64,000 nucleotides of DNA from Salminus brasiliensis. Taxonomy: Eukaryota; Chordata; Actinopteri; Characiformes; Bryconidae. The stretch lies in assembly GCF_030463535.1 (NCBI RefSeq), contig NC_132879.1, forward strand, positions 34,020,925-34,084,924, given 5' to 3'. A program made the position numbers and the translations under genes. The notes beneath the pieces are model-generated. The model was given only the letters and a program-made list of their open reading frames with translations. It made no database searches and was not told the origin of the DNA. Position 1 is the first letter of the stretch, and every line of letters starts with the position of its first letter. Below are positions 11,757 to 36,400 of the stretch, one piece after another.

Positions 11757-13102
11757 GCCTAATAATTACTATTAATTATTAGGCAACTTAATAAAAAAAC
11801 AAATATATACCCATCTCACTTGTTTATTTTCACCAGGTAAACCAATATAACAAAATGTATAAATAAACCTTTCTGACATTCAAAAACAAAACCAAAAACA
11901 AATCAGTGACCAATATAGCCCCCTTTCTTTACGATGACACTCAAAAGCCTTCCATCCATAGATTCTGTCAGTTGCTTGATCTGTTTACGATCAACATTGC
12001 GTACAGCAGACACTACAGCCTCCCAGACACTGTTCAGAGAGGTGTACTGTTTTCCCTCCCTGTAGATCTCACATTTCATGAGGGACCACAGGTTCTCTCT
12101 GGGGTTCAGATCAGGTGAACAAGGGGGCCATGTCATCACCCTTACTGGCCAGCCACGCTGTGGAGTATTTGGATACATGTGATGGAGCACTGTCCTGCAT
12201 GAAAATCATGGTTTTCTTGAACAATACCGACTTCTTTCTGTACCACTGCTTGAAGAAGGTGTCTTCCAGAAACTGGCAGTAGGTCTGGGAGTTGAGCTTC
12301 ACTCCATCCTCAACCCGAAAAGGTCTCACAAGTTCATCTTTGATGATACCAGCCCATACCAGTACCCCACCTCCACCTTGCTGGCGTCTGAGTAAGAGTG
12401 GAGCTCTCTGCCCATCCATCTGGCCCATCAAGAGTCACTCACATTTCATCAGTCCATAAAACCTCAGAAAAATCAGTCTTAAGATATTTCTTGGTCCAGT
12501 CTTGACATTTTATCTTATGTTTCTTGTTCAAAGGTGGTCGTTTTTCAGCCTTCCTTACCTTGGACATACACCTTGGAGTATCGCACACCTTGTGCTTTTT
12601 GATACTCCAGTAACGTTGCAGCTCTGAAATATGGCAAAACTGGTGGCAAATGGCATCTTGGCAGCTTCACGCTTGATTTCCCTCAATTCATGGGCAGTTA
12701 TTTTGCGCCTTTTTTTTCAACACGTTTCTTGCAACTCTGTTGGCTATTTGCCATGAAACGCTTGATTGTTTGGTGATCACGCTTCAAAAGTTTGGCAATT
12801 TCAAGACTGCTGCATCCCTCTGCAAGACATCTCACAAATTTTGACTTTTCAGAGTGCGTCAAATCTCTCTTCTGACCCATTTTGCCAAAGGAAAGAAAGT
12901 TGCCTAATAATTAAGCACACCTTATATAGGGTGTTGATGTCATTAGACCACACCCCTTCTCATTACAGAGATGCACATCACCTGATTTACTAGATTGGTA
13001 GTTGGCTTTCAAGCCTATAGAGCTTGGAGTAGGACAACATGTATAAAAAGGATAATGTGATCAAAATACTCATTTGCCTAATAATTCTGCACACAGTGTA
13101 TA
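11757..13102 (-). mobile_element. Tc1/mariner-family transposon, decayed
   Basis: A 1.35 kb element read on the minus strand. The right end (13077-13102) has the terminal motif cctaataattctgcacacag next to TA. The left end carries the related inverted motif attattaggcaac, itself inside a short palindrome (ttgcctaataatt / aattattaggcaa, 11756-11786). A second copy of the terminal motif lies subterminally near 12901. It encloses a transposase pseudogene. It sits between pthlh and xpot and interrupts no recognisable gene. Confidence 0.8.
11903..12880 (-). pseudogene. Tc1-like DD34E transposase, frameshifted
   Basis: Minus-strand transposase remains in at least three frames. 12880-12698 encodes the N-terminal helix-turn-helix (starts MGQKRDLTHSEKSK, with DHQTIKRF). 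12431-12111 encodes the catalytic core with GGGGVLVWAGI and the Asp of FMQDSAPSH. 12190-11903 encodes PPCSPDLNPRENLWS with the catalytic Glu, ending GGYIGH. The middle third has no long open frame. The protein cannot be made from this copy, which is therefore inactive, although similarity to the family stays high along its length. Confidence 0.85.
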
Positions 13103-14450
13103 CAATCATAATCAAAATTATAATAAGTTGTGAAGCCCACAATAGAATGTTCACCAGTCAGCATGCAGTATGCCATCTACTAGTACTTAACAGGTAAAAA
13201 ATGTACGGATGATTTTCTTACAAAAAAATTTAATTTCAACAAAATTATACAGGATTATACAGTGTGATTACTGCATTCTAAGAAGTTCAGAACACTACTG
13301 CCTATGCCATCTGTGTCCTATCATCCTATTTCATGTCTCAAACTAGCCAATGCTCTGGAACCTTATTTATATAATTATAAATTAATTATTCCATGGCATT
13401 AATAACTCATCTACCCCCAGCCACTAAGCAATACAGTAGAACGTTTTATATTTAATATAATAACCTGTGTAGGTTTTGTTCCATTGCAGAAAATGCTGAG
13501 ACCTCCAACATTTTTTCCAAAGGTTCATGAATGTTACACACTCATAGGGTTTTATAATATGACAGTGGCTTGGCAGGCCATCAGATCAGCTTCAGGCAGA
13601 CAGAGACTACAGCAAACCTAACTCAATAGATGAAAACAAACACTGGGCACAGGTCCACTGCAAGACCATCCAAGTGAACTACAAACTCAACAACTATCTC
13701 TCACCATATGACCACAAGCTGTGGGACTAGAGCCACAGGACTGGGCCACTTTCCTTAAAAATGGACAAATACAGTTGTCAGTAGATGTTACTGAGAGACT
13801 AAGTGATGTAGCAGTCCAGGCTTTTTCAAATAAGCAGAGAGGTGGGCTGACTTATCTGCTTTACTGAAAGCGATCCTGCTTTGACAGGCAGAAGACAGAA
13901 GACAGAAAACACACAAGCATCTTACACAGTCCTGGTCGGAATTGAATTTCTAGGCTGTCAAGAGTTGAGTCCATTGGCTTATTTCGTCTAAAGAGAGATA
14001 AAACATAAGAACTAATTATCTAATTAATTACTAGTTCCACCAGTAAAGCATTATCTGCATTGTCTCTGAAATACTGTCATGGATAATGTACAATAATGTA
14101 CAATAATGTTATCAATATAGTTTTGTTGGAAAAAAAATAAGATAATAGATAATAGATACAGTTACAACTCTGCTCGATTGCAGGAGCTGGCAAGCGGTCA
14201 GACTTGACCTTGGCACGATGGTCAGTGACACACACCTAGTGGCATAGCCAGAGACAATAAAAACAGACATGGACCACAAATAAAACATAAAGAAAGAAGC
14301 TCTTTTGCCATTCAAACATAAACCCTACATCAGACCTTTTGGAAACTGACGAAACAACATAAGTGTTAAGTGGCTACAAGAGCCTTTGCCATGCATGCAC
14401 TTACATGTTGATACAACTGAGGCAATTAATAAGAAAGGGGACACAGCACT
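13103..14450. other. Gene-free spacer
   Basis: Mostly AT-rich unique DNA. Nothing recognisable: no coding exon, no clear transposon, no long simple repeat. Confidence 0.6.
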
Positions 14451-14469
14451 AGTGAAGGTGAAAGCTGAT

Positions 14470-15160
14470 GTTTGCAGAGCCAGAGTCTAATCTCATCTGT
14501 TAGGGCCCTTTCGTTCTGGCTGTGGTTTCACTTGAGGAGGAAGGTAGCCATGACTCAAAGTGTTATAGAGATATCTACCAAGAGAAAGTGTCCGAGAGAA
14601 CTGGATCGGACAATTACCTTCCCCAGCAGGGAAATCAATCGGGCTGCAAGCGTGGGAAACATCTGTGCAATTTAGATGGGCGGCTACTCCCAGAGCCATG
14701 AAAATTACTAGGATTATTGGTTCAGAGGATGTCCTGCCAAGGCAGCTGCTTCGTTCGCTGTACCTGCCCGCCTCCCTGCTCCCTGATCTCTTTAACACCC
14801 TCTGAAGCGGTGCTCGGCTGCTCTGTGGGAAGTGTAGTGGTTCGAACAAAAATGAGGTAGTGTGAGCAGATTGGTTTTCAACAAGGTTCCATGGATTGTG
14901 ATGAAAAAGGCTTCCATTTAAATAAACACTAACGAGCTTATACCGACAGAGACAGGAAAAAAAACGCGTCTCTGGCTCTCGTGGTTGTGTTCTCAAGCCC
15001 AGCTTCAAATCTTTTACAAACAAAGTGGGCCGAGTGAGATTTTCAACCCAGTTTAAAGCACTCCAAATACACACAGCTATCCTGAGCAGGCGCACGGCTA
15101 GCCTGGTTCTGATGATTACTCTCATTAGGATTGAGAAAATACTTACCCTAATCAAACTGG
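14470..15160. promoter_or_regulatory. Candidate conserved non-coding element, intergenic
   Basis: About 690 bp of unique, higher-GC sequence between AT-rich flanks. A 220-codon frame is open across it on the minus strand (15155-14493), but the translation has no domain, signal or composition typical of a protein, and there is no splice or start context. Motifs such as ccccagcagggaaatcaatcg (from 14621) and ctctcattaggattgag (15120) look like transcription-factor sites. A distal enhancer of pthlh is the simplest guess. Confidence 0.3.
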
Positions 15161-15707
15161 CCTAAAGATGCATTTTGTGAACTAATGAAGAGAGTTGTGA
15201 CACATTATATATTATGACATAATAAAATAATGTTTGCTTGCTTTTGAGTCAAGTCAGATGAAACTTTACCTACATTTCCTTTCCCAGCAGTGAAGATGAA
15301 AGACAGGGTTAAAAGACAGGTTGTAGTGAGATCATACATTTGGGTGTCAGACCCAAAGACCATTGCTGTTTAGATATTATTTGGGAGACAAAGTAAAGTA
15401 GTGGGTACTGGGTGCTGGTACAGACATCCTCATTTTTTATCTAGCAGTGCAGGATTGAGAACAGTCAGAAACGGATAATTGATAAGGGGGTTAGAACACA
15501 GCTATTATATTGGGTATGGAAACAGCTGGACTACAGGAAGACCTAGAAGTTTCCAAAAATTCCAGCAATAAACAAATTTGCTTTAATATGTTTAAGTGGC
15601 TGAATCATATTCAGAAGTACAAAATTAGAGGCCATTCTCAGTTCTTTCCTACACTTTTTTCTACATGGGTTTCTAGTAATTTATACTAAATTTAACTTCA
15701 GATGGTG

Positions 15708-17112
15708 CAAAAGGCCTACCTGCACACAGAAAAGGACTGCCATGGGGGATCTGTGTCAATCTGCTTATCTTCACATTATTTTGCTCTCTGACTCTGTGAA
15801 AGAAAAAAGAAAACACATCATTTCACTGAATGTTGCATGTGAATGTTTATGCTGTAAACACAACTCTATATATAGTGTACATCACCATTCAAAATGAGGA
15901 ATCAGTACAAAATAATCTTTTTTATTGTTGGTCCTGTGTGCCAATACACAGCAAAATGTTGATATTTTAAACATTAGTCCTTTAAACATTCTGTTGTGTG
16001 CAGTAAGCTGCAGCAGCCTCATTTGTGGAGGACTTGACTAGAATCCATTGTGTGTACCGACTCTAGCTGCAGATTGGTAACACTGCTGATACACCCATCG
16101 AAAGGGAGAAAACCATCTCCAGATCCTATAGCACACCGTTTCAGACTATTTAGACGAAACATGTCATTCAACCTAGAAAAGTAGCAAAACAATGTACAGC
16201 GTTTTGAGATTAAACATGCCCCAGAAGCCCTACCTGCACACAGAAAATGACTGCCATGAAGGATCCATGGATCCTGTGTTAATCTGCTTATCTTCACATT
16301 ATTTTGCTCTCTGACTCTGTGAAAGAAAAAAGAAAACACATCATTTCACTGAATGTTGCATGTGAATGTTTATGCTGTAAACACAACTCTATATATAGTG
16401 TACATCACCATTCAAAATGAGGAATCAGTACAAAATAATGAATGTTATTATTGTTGGTCCTGTGTGCCTTCACACGTCTCAAATACTCAGTTGGGAGCTA
16501 CAAAGCAGCAGTACTAAACCAAACACTGTTTGCTGACCAGAGAGATGATTCTGTAGATGATTCTAACATGACTAAGAAATCGGCATGACACAAAGACTGA
16601 AATTATCTCCAGATGCCTCATATTTCAAAAGTGTCTTGCTAAAATTACTGAAGAGAGAACTGATAAATAATAATTCTGTAAGTGATTCCACATTTGTCAC
16701 CAGTAATTTACAATTACAACTAACTGGGGTTGAGCAGAGAAGAAAAGGATTCATGTCTTTGACCACAGGAGGGCATGCAAGGGAAGATTCTCTAAGTAAC
16801 TGACCACCAGAGCTGTGTTAGGCCCCAACAACATGCAGCAAAATGTATATTTTAAACAGTGGTCCTTTAAACATTCTGTTGTGTGCAGTAAGCTGCAGCA
16901 GTCTCACTTGTAGAGGAGTTTACTAGAATCCATTGTGTGTACCGACTCTAGCTGCAGATTGGTAACGCTGCTGATACACACATCGAAAGAGAGAAAACCA
17001 TCTCCAGATCCTATAGCACACCTATAGCACACCGACTATTTCGACGAAACATGTCGTCCAACCCAGAAATCGTAGCAAAACAGTGTACAGCCTTTTGAGA
17101 TTCAACATGCCT
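15708..17112. repeat. Tandem segmental duplication, two copies
   Basis: Copy 1 spans about 15708-16225 and copy 2 about 16226-17112. The first halves are nearly identical at an offset of 523 bp (for example ctgcttatcttcacatt at 15761 and 16284). The second halves (ctgttgtgtgcagtaag at 15991 and 16876) match at an offset of 885 bp. Copy 2 therefore carries about 362 bp (roughly 16470-16835) that copy 1 lacks. Neither copy encodes a recognisable protein. Confidence 0.85.
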
Positions 17113-17399
17113 CAAGTGAAAGAGCTGTTAGGTATAAGAGCATTTTTTAATTTAGCATATAAAATTGGTCAGTGTGTTGGGTATGTCTTGTGATATCCAG
17201 AATGGTGACAATCATGCTTAAAAAAACTAAAATAAAGAAAGCCCTGTCTCACCTGTCTCATATTATAAGAGTATATAGTGTTTAGGTGACACCAAGCTGT
17301 GGTAAAAAGTCTGCATTTAATTTATTTGACTGCTCTTGCAATCCTCCACAAAGTAATACACTGCTACATAATGTTAGCAGCAAACGATTTCTAAATTTT

Positions 17400-17882
17400 A
17401 TATACAGAGGGGCAAAAAAGTATTTAGTCAGCTACTGATTATTATTAGTATTAATGGCACCTGTTTGACCTCGTTATCTGTAAAAAAGACACCTGTCCAC
17501 AGCCTCAAACAGTCAGACTCCAAACTTAACCATGGCCAAGACCAAAGAGCTGTCGAAGGACACCAGGAAGAAAATTGTAGACCTGCACCAGGCTGGGAGG
17601 AGTGAATCTACAATAGGCAAAATACCAAAATACCAAAATACCAGCTGCAGTGTGTGCAAACCTGGTGAAAACTTGTATAAACAGTATTGAGTTGAACTTT
17701 TGTTATTGACCAAATACTTATTTTAAAATCCTACAATGTGATTCCCTGGATTTTTTTTTCTTGTTTTGTCTTTCATAGTTGAAGTCTGCCTATGATGAAA
17801 ATGACAGGCCTCTCTTATCTTTGTAAGTAGGAGAACTTGCACAATCACTGACAGACTAAATACTTTTTTGCCCCACTATATG
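17400..17882 (+). mobile_element. Tc1-like element with internal deletion
   Basis: Terminal inverted repeats agree: aggggcaaaaaagtattta near 17407 against gactaaatacttttttgcccc near 17854, with TA-rich flanks. The inside keeps the start of a transposase (a frame beginning MAKTKELSKDTRKKIVDLHQ at 17532) and jumps to the 3' tail, so most of the transposase is deleted. Non-autonomous. Confidence 0.75.
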
Positions 17883-18500
17883 TTTTGGCATTGGCAGATA
17901 TATACAAGACAAATGTGTCAATTTGATGTAACCATACTTACTGAATACCATTACCAAAATTGACTTTAGATGTCAAATGAGAATGTTCAGCCATTGTTCA
18001 CAAACTCTATATAGGCCATCTTGAATGAATATCAAAACTGTTTTGCAAGAAAACTGGGTTCAAAGAGACCTCTAGAGGTGAGGCGAGAATTTTACAAGCA
18101 TTAAAGCCTAGCATACTATGAGCAAGTTTCCCAGACATAGATAAGCCTAGTCTTCGACTTAATTGCAATACCAATGGTGAACACAAGTGCAAATTATCTT
18201 CTTTTTTTAAGATCTGGGTCTGAGAAACTGCCCTTACCTGTCCAGACCCCCCTTCTAATTTGTGTATTCATCTATTTCAAGGTGTACCTATTGCTGACAC
18301 AGGTCACACACAAAAGAGAAGAGGCTGTTGCTGCTACACCCTGATTTCAGAGAAAACACTAAATGAGTAGTTGTCTATGAACCTTTGGTCAAATTGTAGA
18401 AATACTTAAATTCCCACAAGGCTTGATTTAGGGCTTGTTCTTTTCTGTTTGTACATGCTACGTCTTGACAAAGCCATTTCATAGCATTGTGGTTTGCAAA
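17883..18500. other. Gene-free spacer
   Basis: Unique AT-rich DNA. No feature recognised. Confidence 0.55.
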
Positions 18501-18501
18501 T

Positions 18502-19010
18502 ACAGTGCCTATAAAGAAGTATTATCCCATTGGATGTGTTCAGCAAATTACTGCCTTTACAGTGGAATAATGGTCAATATAATTTACAAGATTTCTACAA
18601 AGTAATGTAAATTAGATAAAAATATATCAAGTGAAATACGTGATTGCATAAATATGCACCTTCCGTATTTAGTCAATGGATCTTTGGCCTTGCAAGACCT
18701 GTCGCCAAGAAATGGTGTGCTTGTGGTAATGTGCAGTATCCGCCAAACATAGCACCTAATGGCCAAAAAGCTCAATTCTGGTCTCATCAGACCAAAAAAC
18801 CTTCTTCCAGTAGTCTTTGGGTGAACTGTTGTCGGGATTTGATTTTCTTCGCCACTCTCCCATAAAGCTTTGACTGGTGAAGAACCAGTTCTTGTATGCA
18901 GAGTCTCTCCCATCTCAGCTGCTGAAGCTGTTCACTCCATCAGAGTAGTCATAGGTGTCTTGATGGCTAGACCACTTCTTGCACGGCCACTCAGTGTGTG
19001 ACGTTACATT
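18502..19010 (-). mobile_element. DNA-transposon relic, family unresolved
   Basis: Begins with acagtgcctataaagaagta and contains ctggtctcatcagaccaaa, phrases typical of repetitive DNA-transposon relics in fish genomes. A minus-strand frame at 18913-18584 is not protein-like in full. The right boundary is uncertain. The family is assigned from memory of such repeats. Confidence 0.35.
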
Positions 19011-19980
19011 TGAGAGAAATCTGTTTCCACATTAAAGGGCTTTTTGTAAAGTCTTGTAAAAAAAAAAAAAAGACAAATTACATTGACCATAATTACATTT
19101 ATAAAAGCAGAAATAAAAATTGGCACTTTATATTTCCATTCCTTCTGAAAGTATCCAGATGCGTGCATCACATACCTCTCAGTGGATGTTTCTACAGGTG
19201 AAATGAAAAATACAGTAATACTGATTTCTATGCTTCCAAATCTTAAGTATGAAACCTGGGTGTGTGGTTTGTGGTTTGAGGCTCTTGATTATTGTAAAGC
19301 TCTTTAATTAAGATTCCTAAGAAACAACAAACATATAGAAAACCCAGCAGCACAAATATAAAAAAAGAGCCTGTCCACCCTGTTTAAAAAAAATAACTAC
19401 ACTAGTTACCCATAACTTTTTAGGCAGATTTGTAAAGTTATGTTCCTCGTCAGGCCTTCTGCAAATTCTCTGCATAAATTACAGAAAAAGCGACGAGTCC
19501 TTCTAAGAGGCCTTAGAATAAATATGCCTTTGATTCATTAGTTCATTTTATTTTCTATTACAGTAGCCGTAATAGAACTGTAACCAGCTTAGCAGGTTAG
19601 CATTTTAGAAAAAAATTATTAGTAGTATTCATAAAATAATAATATTAATAAACATATAGAAATGTGGTAGCTAGATCATTTAAAAGGTAGAATTTAATAT
19701 ATAGTTATTATATTATATAATATTATATTATATATAATTACTGTATTCCAGTAAACCCAAATGAAGACGAAACAAGAAGCTTAGCTAGTTAATAGTAGCT
19801 ACTTAGCAGAGGATACACATCCTGAACCTGCTGGGTTGGCACGAAGAGTCTCTTACATGCACTTATTTGTTAAGAGTCTCACAAACTCAAAATCTACATA
19901 CTGGCTTATTCGCACCTGGACACAGTCTGGCTTTAACGCTGCAAGGTCACGATAAGTACAGCTAGCGATAACTGTGAGGG
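19011..19980. other. Gene-free AT-rich spacer
   Basis: A/T-rich unique sequence with short poly(A) and TATATTA-type runs near 19.70-19.74 kb. No gene or clear transposon is seen. Confidence 0.55.
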
Positions 19981-20185
19981 TGAGAGGTTGGGGGAAGAGC
20001 GCCAGTGCTGCTGGACTGGTTTCTTCAGCGGGAGCGGGCCGCTTACCTGGCACAGTTCCGTTACAATTTGAATTGGGCTGAGAGCGTGGAGGAGCGCGCG
20101 GGCCGGGAGGCGGGATTTAAAACTACGTCAAGGCACGCGCACTCACTCACCCTCAGCCCGTTACATAGACCTACAGCTGCAGAGG
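19980..20185 (-). promoter_or_regulatory. Candidate CpG-rich promoter and first exon of a minus-strand transcript
   Basis: A local GC/CpG-rich island (gaggagcgcgcgggccggga around 20090) in AT-rich surroundings. On the minus strand a consensus splice donor (CCAG then gtaagc) follows position 20047, so a short non-coding exon from about 20170 to 20047 is plausible. It points away from xpot, whose own first exon is about 1 kb further on. It could be a divergent lncRNA or an upstream gene. No coding potential is evident. Confidence 0.3.
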
Positions 20186-20449
20186 CAATGGAGTTACTCT
20201 GACCATTAACACTAGCTCCGATTAATACTGGATCCGATTAATTCCCCCCACTTTTTTATTGACATCCAAAATTACTAAAAATGTCAGTTATACTATCTAT
20301 TTCATCAACCAAATAATTATTTTTATACCTGAGATGTATGACATTTTTGCAGTTACAACCTGTAATATTTTTACTCTATTTTATATATTTATTTTTTAAT
20401 TTATTTTTTATATTATTAATGTATATTATTATTATTTATTCTCTTTCTC

Positions 20450-20506
<57 letters not shown>

Positions 20507-20990
20507 TGTATATATAATGTACACTTGTTTTTCCCCGACCTCTACGTATTCCTTAGTACTGTATATAATGAGCGATGTTCTGATTGGTTGCCCTGTATAT
20601 TGCGCCTCATTCAAAACCGTTAATCACTGTTAACAGTAACGTGATTAATTTAATTTAATTTTGGTAAAAACATTACATTTAGTATGTCAACAGTAATGGG
20701 GCATTAAATATTTTTACAATATTTTACATTTTAATGTGAGCTATATTTTATTCAAAGTTCAGAAAATATTGATCGTGTCTAAAACACGTCTTCTCTATTT
20801 CTCTGTCTCTTGTAGAAGATTTAGTCACATGTTTACAATCAAAATTAATATATACTGTTTATACACTGGTTAGGGGTCTTTGGTATAAAGAAGTTTGAAG
20901 ACCCCAGTCCTACATATAGATTACTGTAGATTACAGTGAACAAAGCCGTGTGGCCTGCACTTTTAAAGAGGAGTGCGGATTTGATTAAAT
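20186..20990. other. AT-rich spacer with (TA)n microsatellite
   Basis: A (TA)n run at 20453-20505 in AT-rich unique DNA. Nothing else recognised. Confidence 0.65.
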
Positions 20991-20999
20991 GTTGTACAG

Positions 21000-21205
21000 C
21001 CACGTGTTTAAACAGTAAACAAGCTGTAAACAGCCCTCCCTCCCTCTTGGATCATGGCCATGCCCCCGCTCATGAACTCCTTCCTGCTGCCGCGACCCAC
21101 ATGAGCAGCGTTTCCGTCCGGCCGCTCCGACACGCCGCTGCTGGAGTCGATTTTCTGACCAACTCCTGATCTACCCGACACCACGATGGAGCTCTGAAGT
21201 CAACA
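21000..21205 (+). promoter_or_regulatory. xpot: xpot promoter-proximal region and non-coding exon 1
   Basis: CpG-containing sequence ending in a splice donor (gtcaaca then gtaagg at 21206). The next exon begins at 22339, so this is the likely untranslated first exon. It holds two short upstream ORFs: 22 codons plus stop at 21101-21169, and a minimal ATG-GAG-CTC-TGA at 21186-21197. The transcription start is not placed, so whether both are transcribed is unknown. Confidence 0.5.
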
Positions 21206-22338
21206 GTAAGGTACAGAAACCAGCGCTCGTCCACTCGTAGTGTTGGTGTGAAGCGATATTTGGCACCGAAGGCCGTCGAGAACTTTGGCGAAAAGCTTTT
21301 CTGTGAAAGCAACTTGAGGCGTGCTGAAGCGGCCACTGCCCTGTGTGTGTATGCAGGTAGCCCTGTGTGTGTGTGTGTGTGTGAGCGAGCACACTGTTAA
21401 CCGTTACCTAGCTTCACGGCAGGCGTGCTACTAGCTGAAACGGGCCTGATCGGCTGTGCTGTGTGAGTGAGCGGGTCTGAGGCTGTTCTCGTGGTTTGTG
21501 TGTAAGACCGGCCGCCGGCGGATTCTCAGCAGCTGCCACGTTACTGGGAGCCCAAACGCATGTGACGAGCTAGGCAGTTAGCGAGTTAGCTATAGCTATA
21601 GCTACAGCTACAGCTACAACCACCGCTAGCTAAGGCTCCCAGAGAGCTGCTTGCTATAGCCAGACAACAACTTTCGGCTCCTAATGTAACATTATTACAA
21701 AACTGAGATTCATAGGAACCGATAAAAGACGATAAAATCAACACAGGAACTTTCTGTTGGTTTTGTGTGGCCGGCTGCTAGCTCGCTAACGACAGAGGAG
21801 TAACGTTTGTCTATGTGTGTGTGTGTGGACCAAATATTGTAGCCATGTTGCATCATGCCACAAAGAAGTGAAAGCAGCTGGACTAAACCGGACTCCGTGT
21901 TGTGTCCGTCTCCCTTTCACCCGTCAGTCCACCCTGCTCTGGACCGGTGGTGTTGTGACAGTTTTTGTGTTGAATTAGTTGTGCTGATGCGGGGATTTGA
22001 CTTGGGCCTCTGAGCTTTCAATCACGCCCTGTACTGAAAGCCAGTGAAAAAAAACTTTGTTGTTGTAATGGCATTTTCCTTTTACTCGCGTTTAGCCGTT
22101 TTGTTGGATGTTCATTCATTCAAATGAACAACGAAAACTACCGTTTTCGGTTGTGATGAGCATCCTCAGAGACCAGTTTCCTGTGCTACAAGTGAAACGC
22201 AAGCACCTACACTTGTCCTGTAATGTGGAGACCATGTGATGGTTGCCTTCCTCAGTAAGATGGTAGAAACAGCAGATCAGGGATGTGTTCAACACAGTTA
22301 TGACCTCTGTGTGTTATTTCTCTCTGTGTGTTTGACAG
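21206..22338 (+). other. xpot: xpot intron 1
   Basis: 1.1 kb GT-AG intron in the 5' UTR. It includes a short AGCTAT/AGCTAC tandem stretch near 21589-21620 and CpG-containing sequence in its first half. No coding exon. Confidence 0.5.
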
Positions 22339-22398
22339 ATGTGTGAATTCTGCATCGGTGTAGAAGATTGGAGTGACCCTATAGTGGAAACAAGCTAA
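22339..22398 (+). promoter_or_regulatory. Upstream ORF in xpot exon 2
   Basis: An ATG formed by the first three bases of exon 2 opens a 19-codon frame (MCEFCIGVEDWSDPIVETS) closed by TAA at 22396, just 7 nt before the first in-frame xpot ATG at 22406. If exon 2 is spliced as predicted, ribosomes meet it before the main start. Confidence 0.5.
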
Positions 22399-22435
22399 CC
22401 CACACATGGCCTGCGAGTCGGCTTTACCTGCCATC

Positions 22436-35040
<12,605 letters not shown>

Positions 35041-36217
35041 AAACTGGAAGTTCAAGGGGTTCAGAAACTCCAGTCTAAAAGGACAGCAGTTGTCGGTGCC
35101 ACTTACAGTACAACATAAAGACAGAGCTTAGCATAGGCTGCTTTTGCACTTAAAGAGAGAAGCTTAACCACGCCCATCCAAGGTGTAAGGGAAATGGTGC
35201 CGAAACAGGACTCTCACGAGGATGAGCTATCACAACGGTGACCACAGCCCTCCAGTGACCTAGGCCCAATCGGGAGTCGTGCTCTTCATGTGGATTTGAC
35301 CTCCAGGCATGGAGAAGGATGCATGATTGGCCAACATGATGAGGTGGAAAGCTAATGGGAGACTGTGGGAGGAGGGGCTTTGATTGGAGAGAAAAGTCTG
35401 TCCTAACTTCACCCTTTCATACCTAAACGAGGGGAGGGGAGCATTTGGCGCTTGAAAATATAGAATGAGAATATTTTGTATTTGTGAGAGAGATCTTGGT
35501 TTAAAATCTGTAGCGAGTAAAAAAAAAAACTGTAGAGCATTCGCAGATATTTGGTGGTGATATTTTTTTGAGTGGTTGAAACGAGGTTTCACTAAATGAA
35601 TTGGAAGAAAAGAAGGGCTGGTTTGAGAATTTTATTTAATGATAGATTTGATTTTCCTTTTATGTTACAGAATGGAAGCGTTTAGGTTTTATTTTGAAGT
35701 GATTTGGGAGGAATATGAAAGTGCTCTTGATCTTGGCCTTCTGGGTCCGAAACATTTTTTTGTCCCTTGCTTCATCGTTGTAAGATGTGAACAGTTAAAT
35801 CATCAGGATCTGCTTCTCTTTCTGATTTGTAAAATAAATCTTTTTTCTTTTGTTTATGGCATGTTAAATGCACTGTAACCCACTTAAGCTGTACAGTCCC
35901 TCACCATCCTGTCTTAAAGCAGCTACACATCTTTCCTTAACATCGGAACACTAAACACATAGCAAATCTGACCTTTATTGGAAACGATGCTATGTAGACA
36001 TCAGATGACGTGTATTTTAACATCCATTTTAAAGATCTCATTCTTATCAATTATGCAATATTTTTGTTTTGTTTGTTTTTTTATACTGGTTAAAACATCA
36101 CATACAGTCTGAGGGCTTTACTCTCTAGGGCAGCAGTTCTCTGGGTGATGCCTGAGGTGCTGGAATTGGGAGTGACATTTACTATGTTGGTCAAGCGGGC
36201 AGTTTAGTACTGTAGAG
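35041..36217 (+). other. xpot: xpot 3' UTR and spacer
   Basis: Sequence after the xpot stop reads as 3' UTR. The first clear poly(A) signal is AATAAA at 35832, so the UTR may be about 0.8 kb long. Several later AATAAA motifs (36870-37000) could serve longer forms or be chance. Confidence 0.45.
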
Positions 36218-36400
36218 CAGCAGTGGGCAACAAGGGCCAGAGTCCAGCACATGCTTACTGCTTATTTCCCCTGCTCTAACAGATCTATTTCACCTGATGA
36301 TAATTAATAGGTCAGTTGATTTTAGGTGTGCCTGAGCAGGAAAAGCACCAAATTGTGCAGGAATCTGGCTCTCCAGGGCCAGACTTGCCCAGCACTGCTG
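36218..36400 (+). mobile_element. Short hAT-like MITE, copy 1
   Basis: Starts cagcagtgggcaacaagggc and ends acttgcccagcactgctg, imperfect inverted termini. About 183 bp, non-coding. The same element, in opposite orientation, lies at 56079-56246. Confidence 0.55.

Noticed and set aside
14493-15155. 220-codon minus-strand ORF
   Set aside because: Translation has no domain, signal or biased composition typical of a protein; better treated as non-coding.
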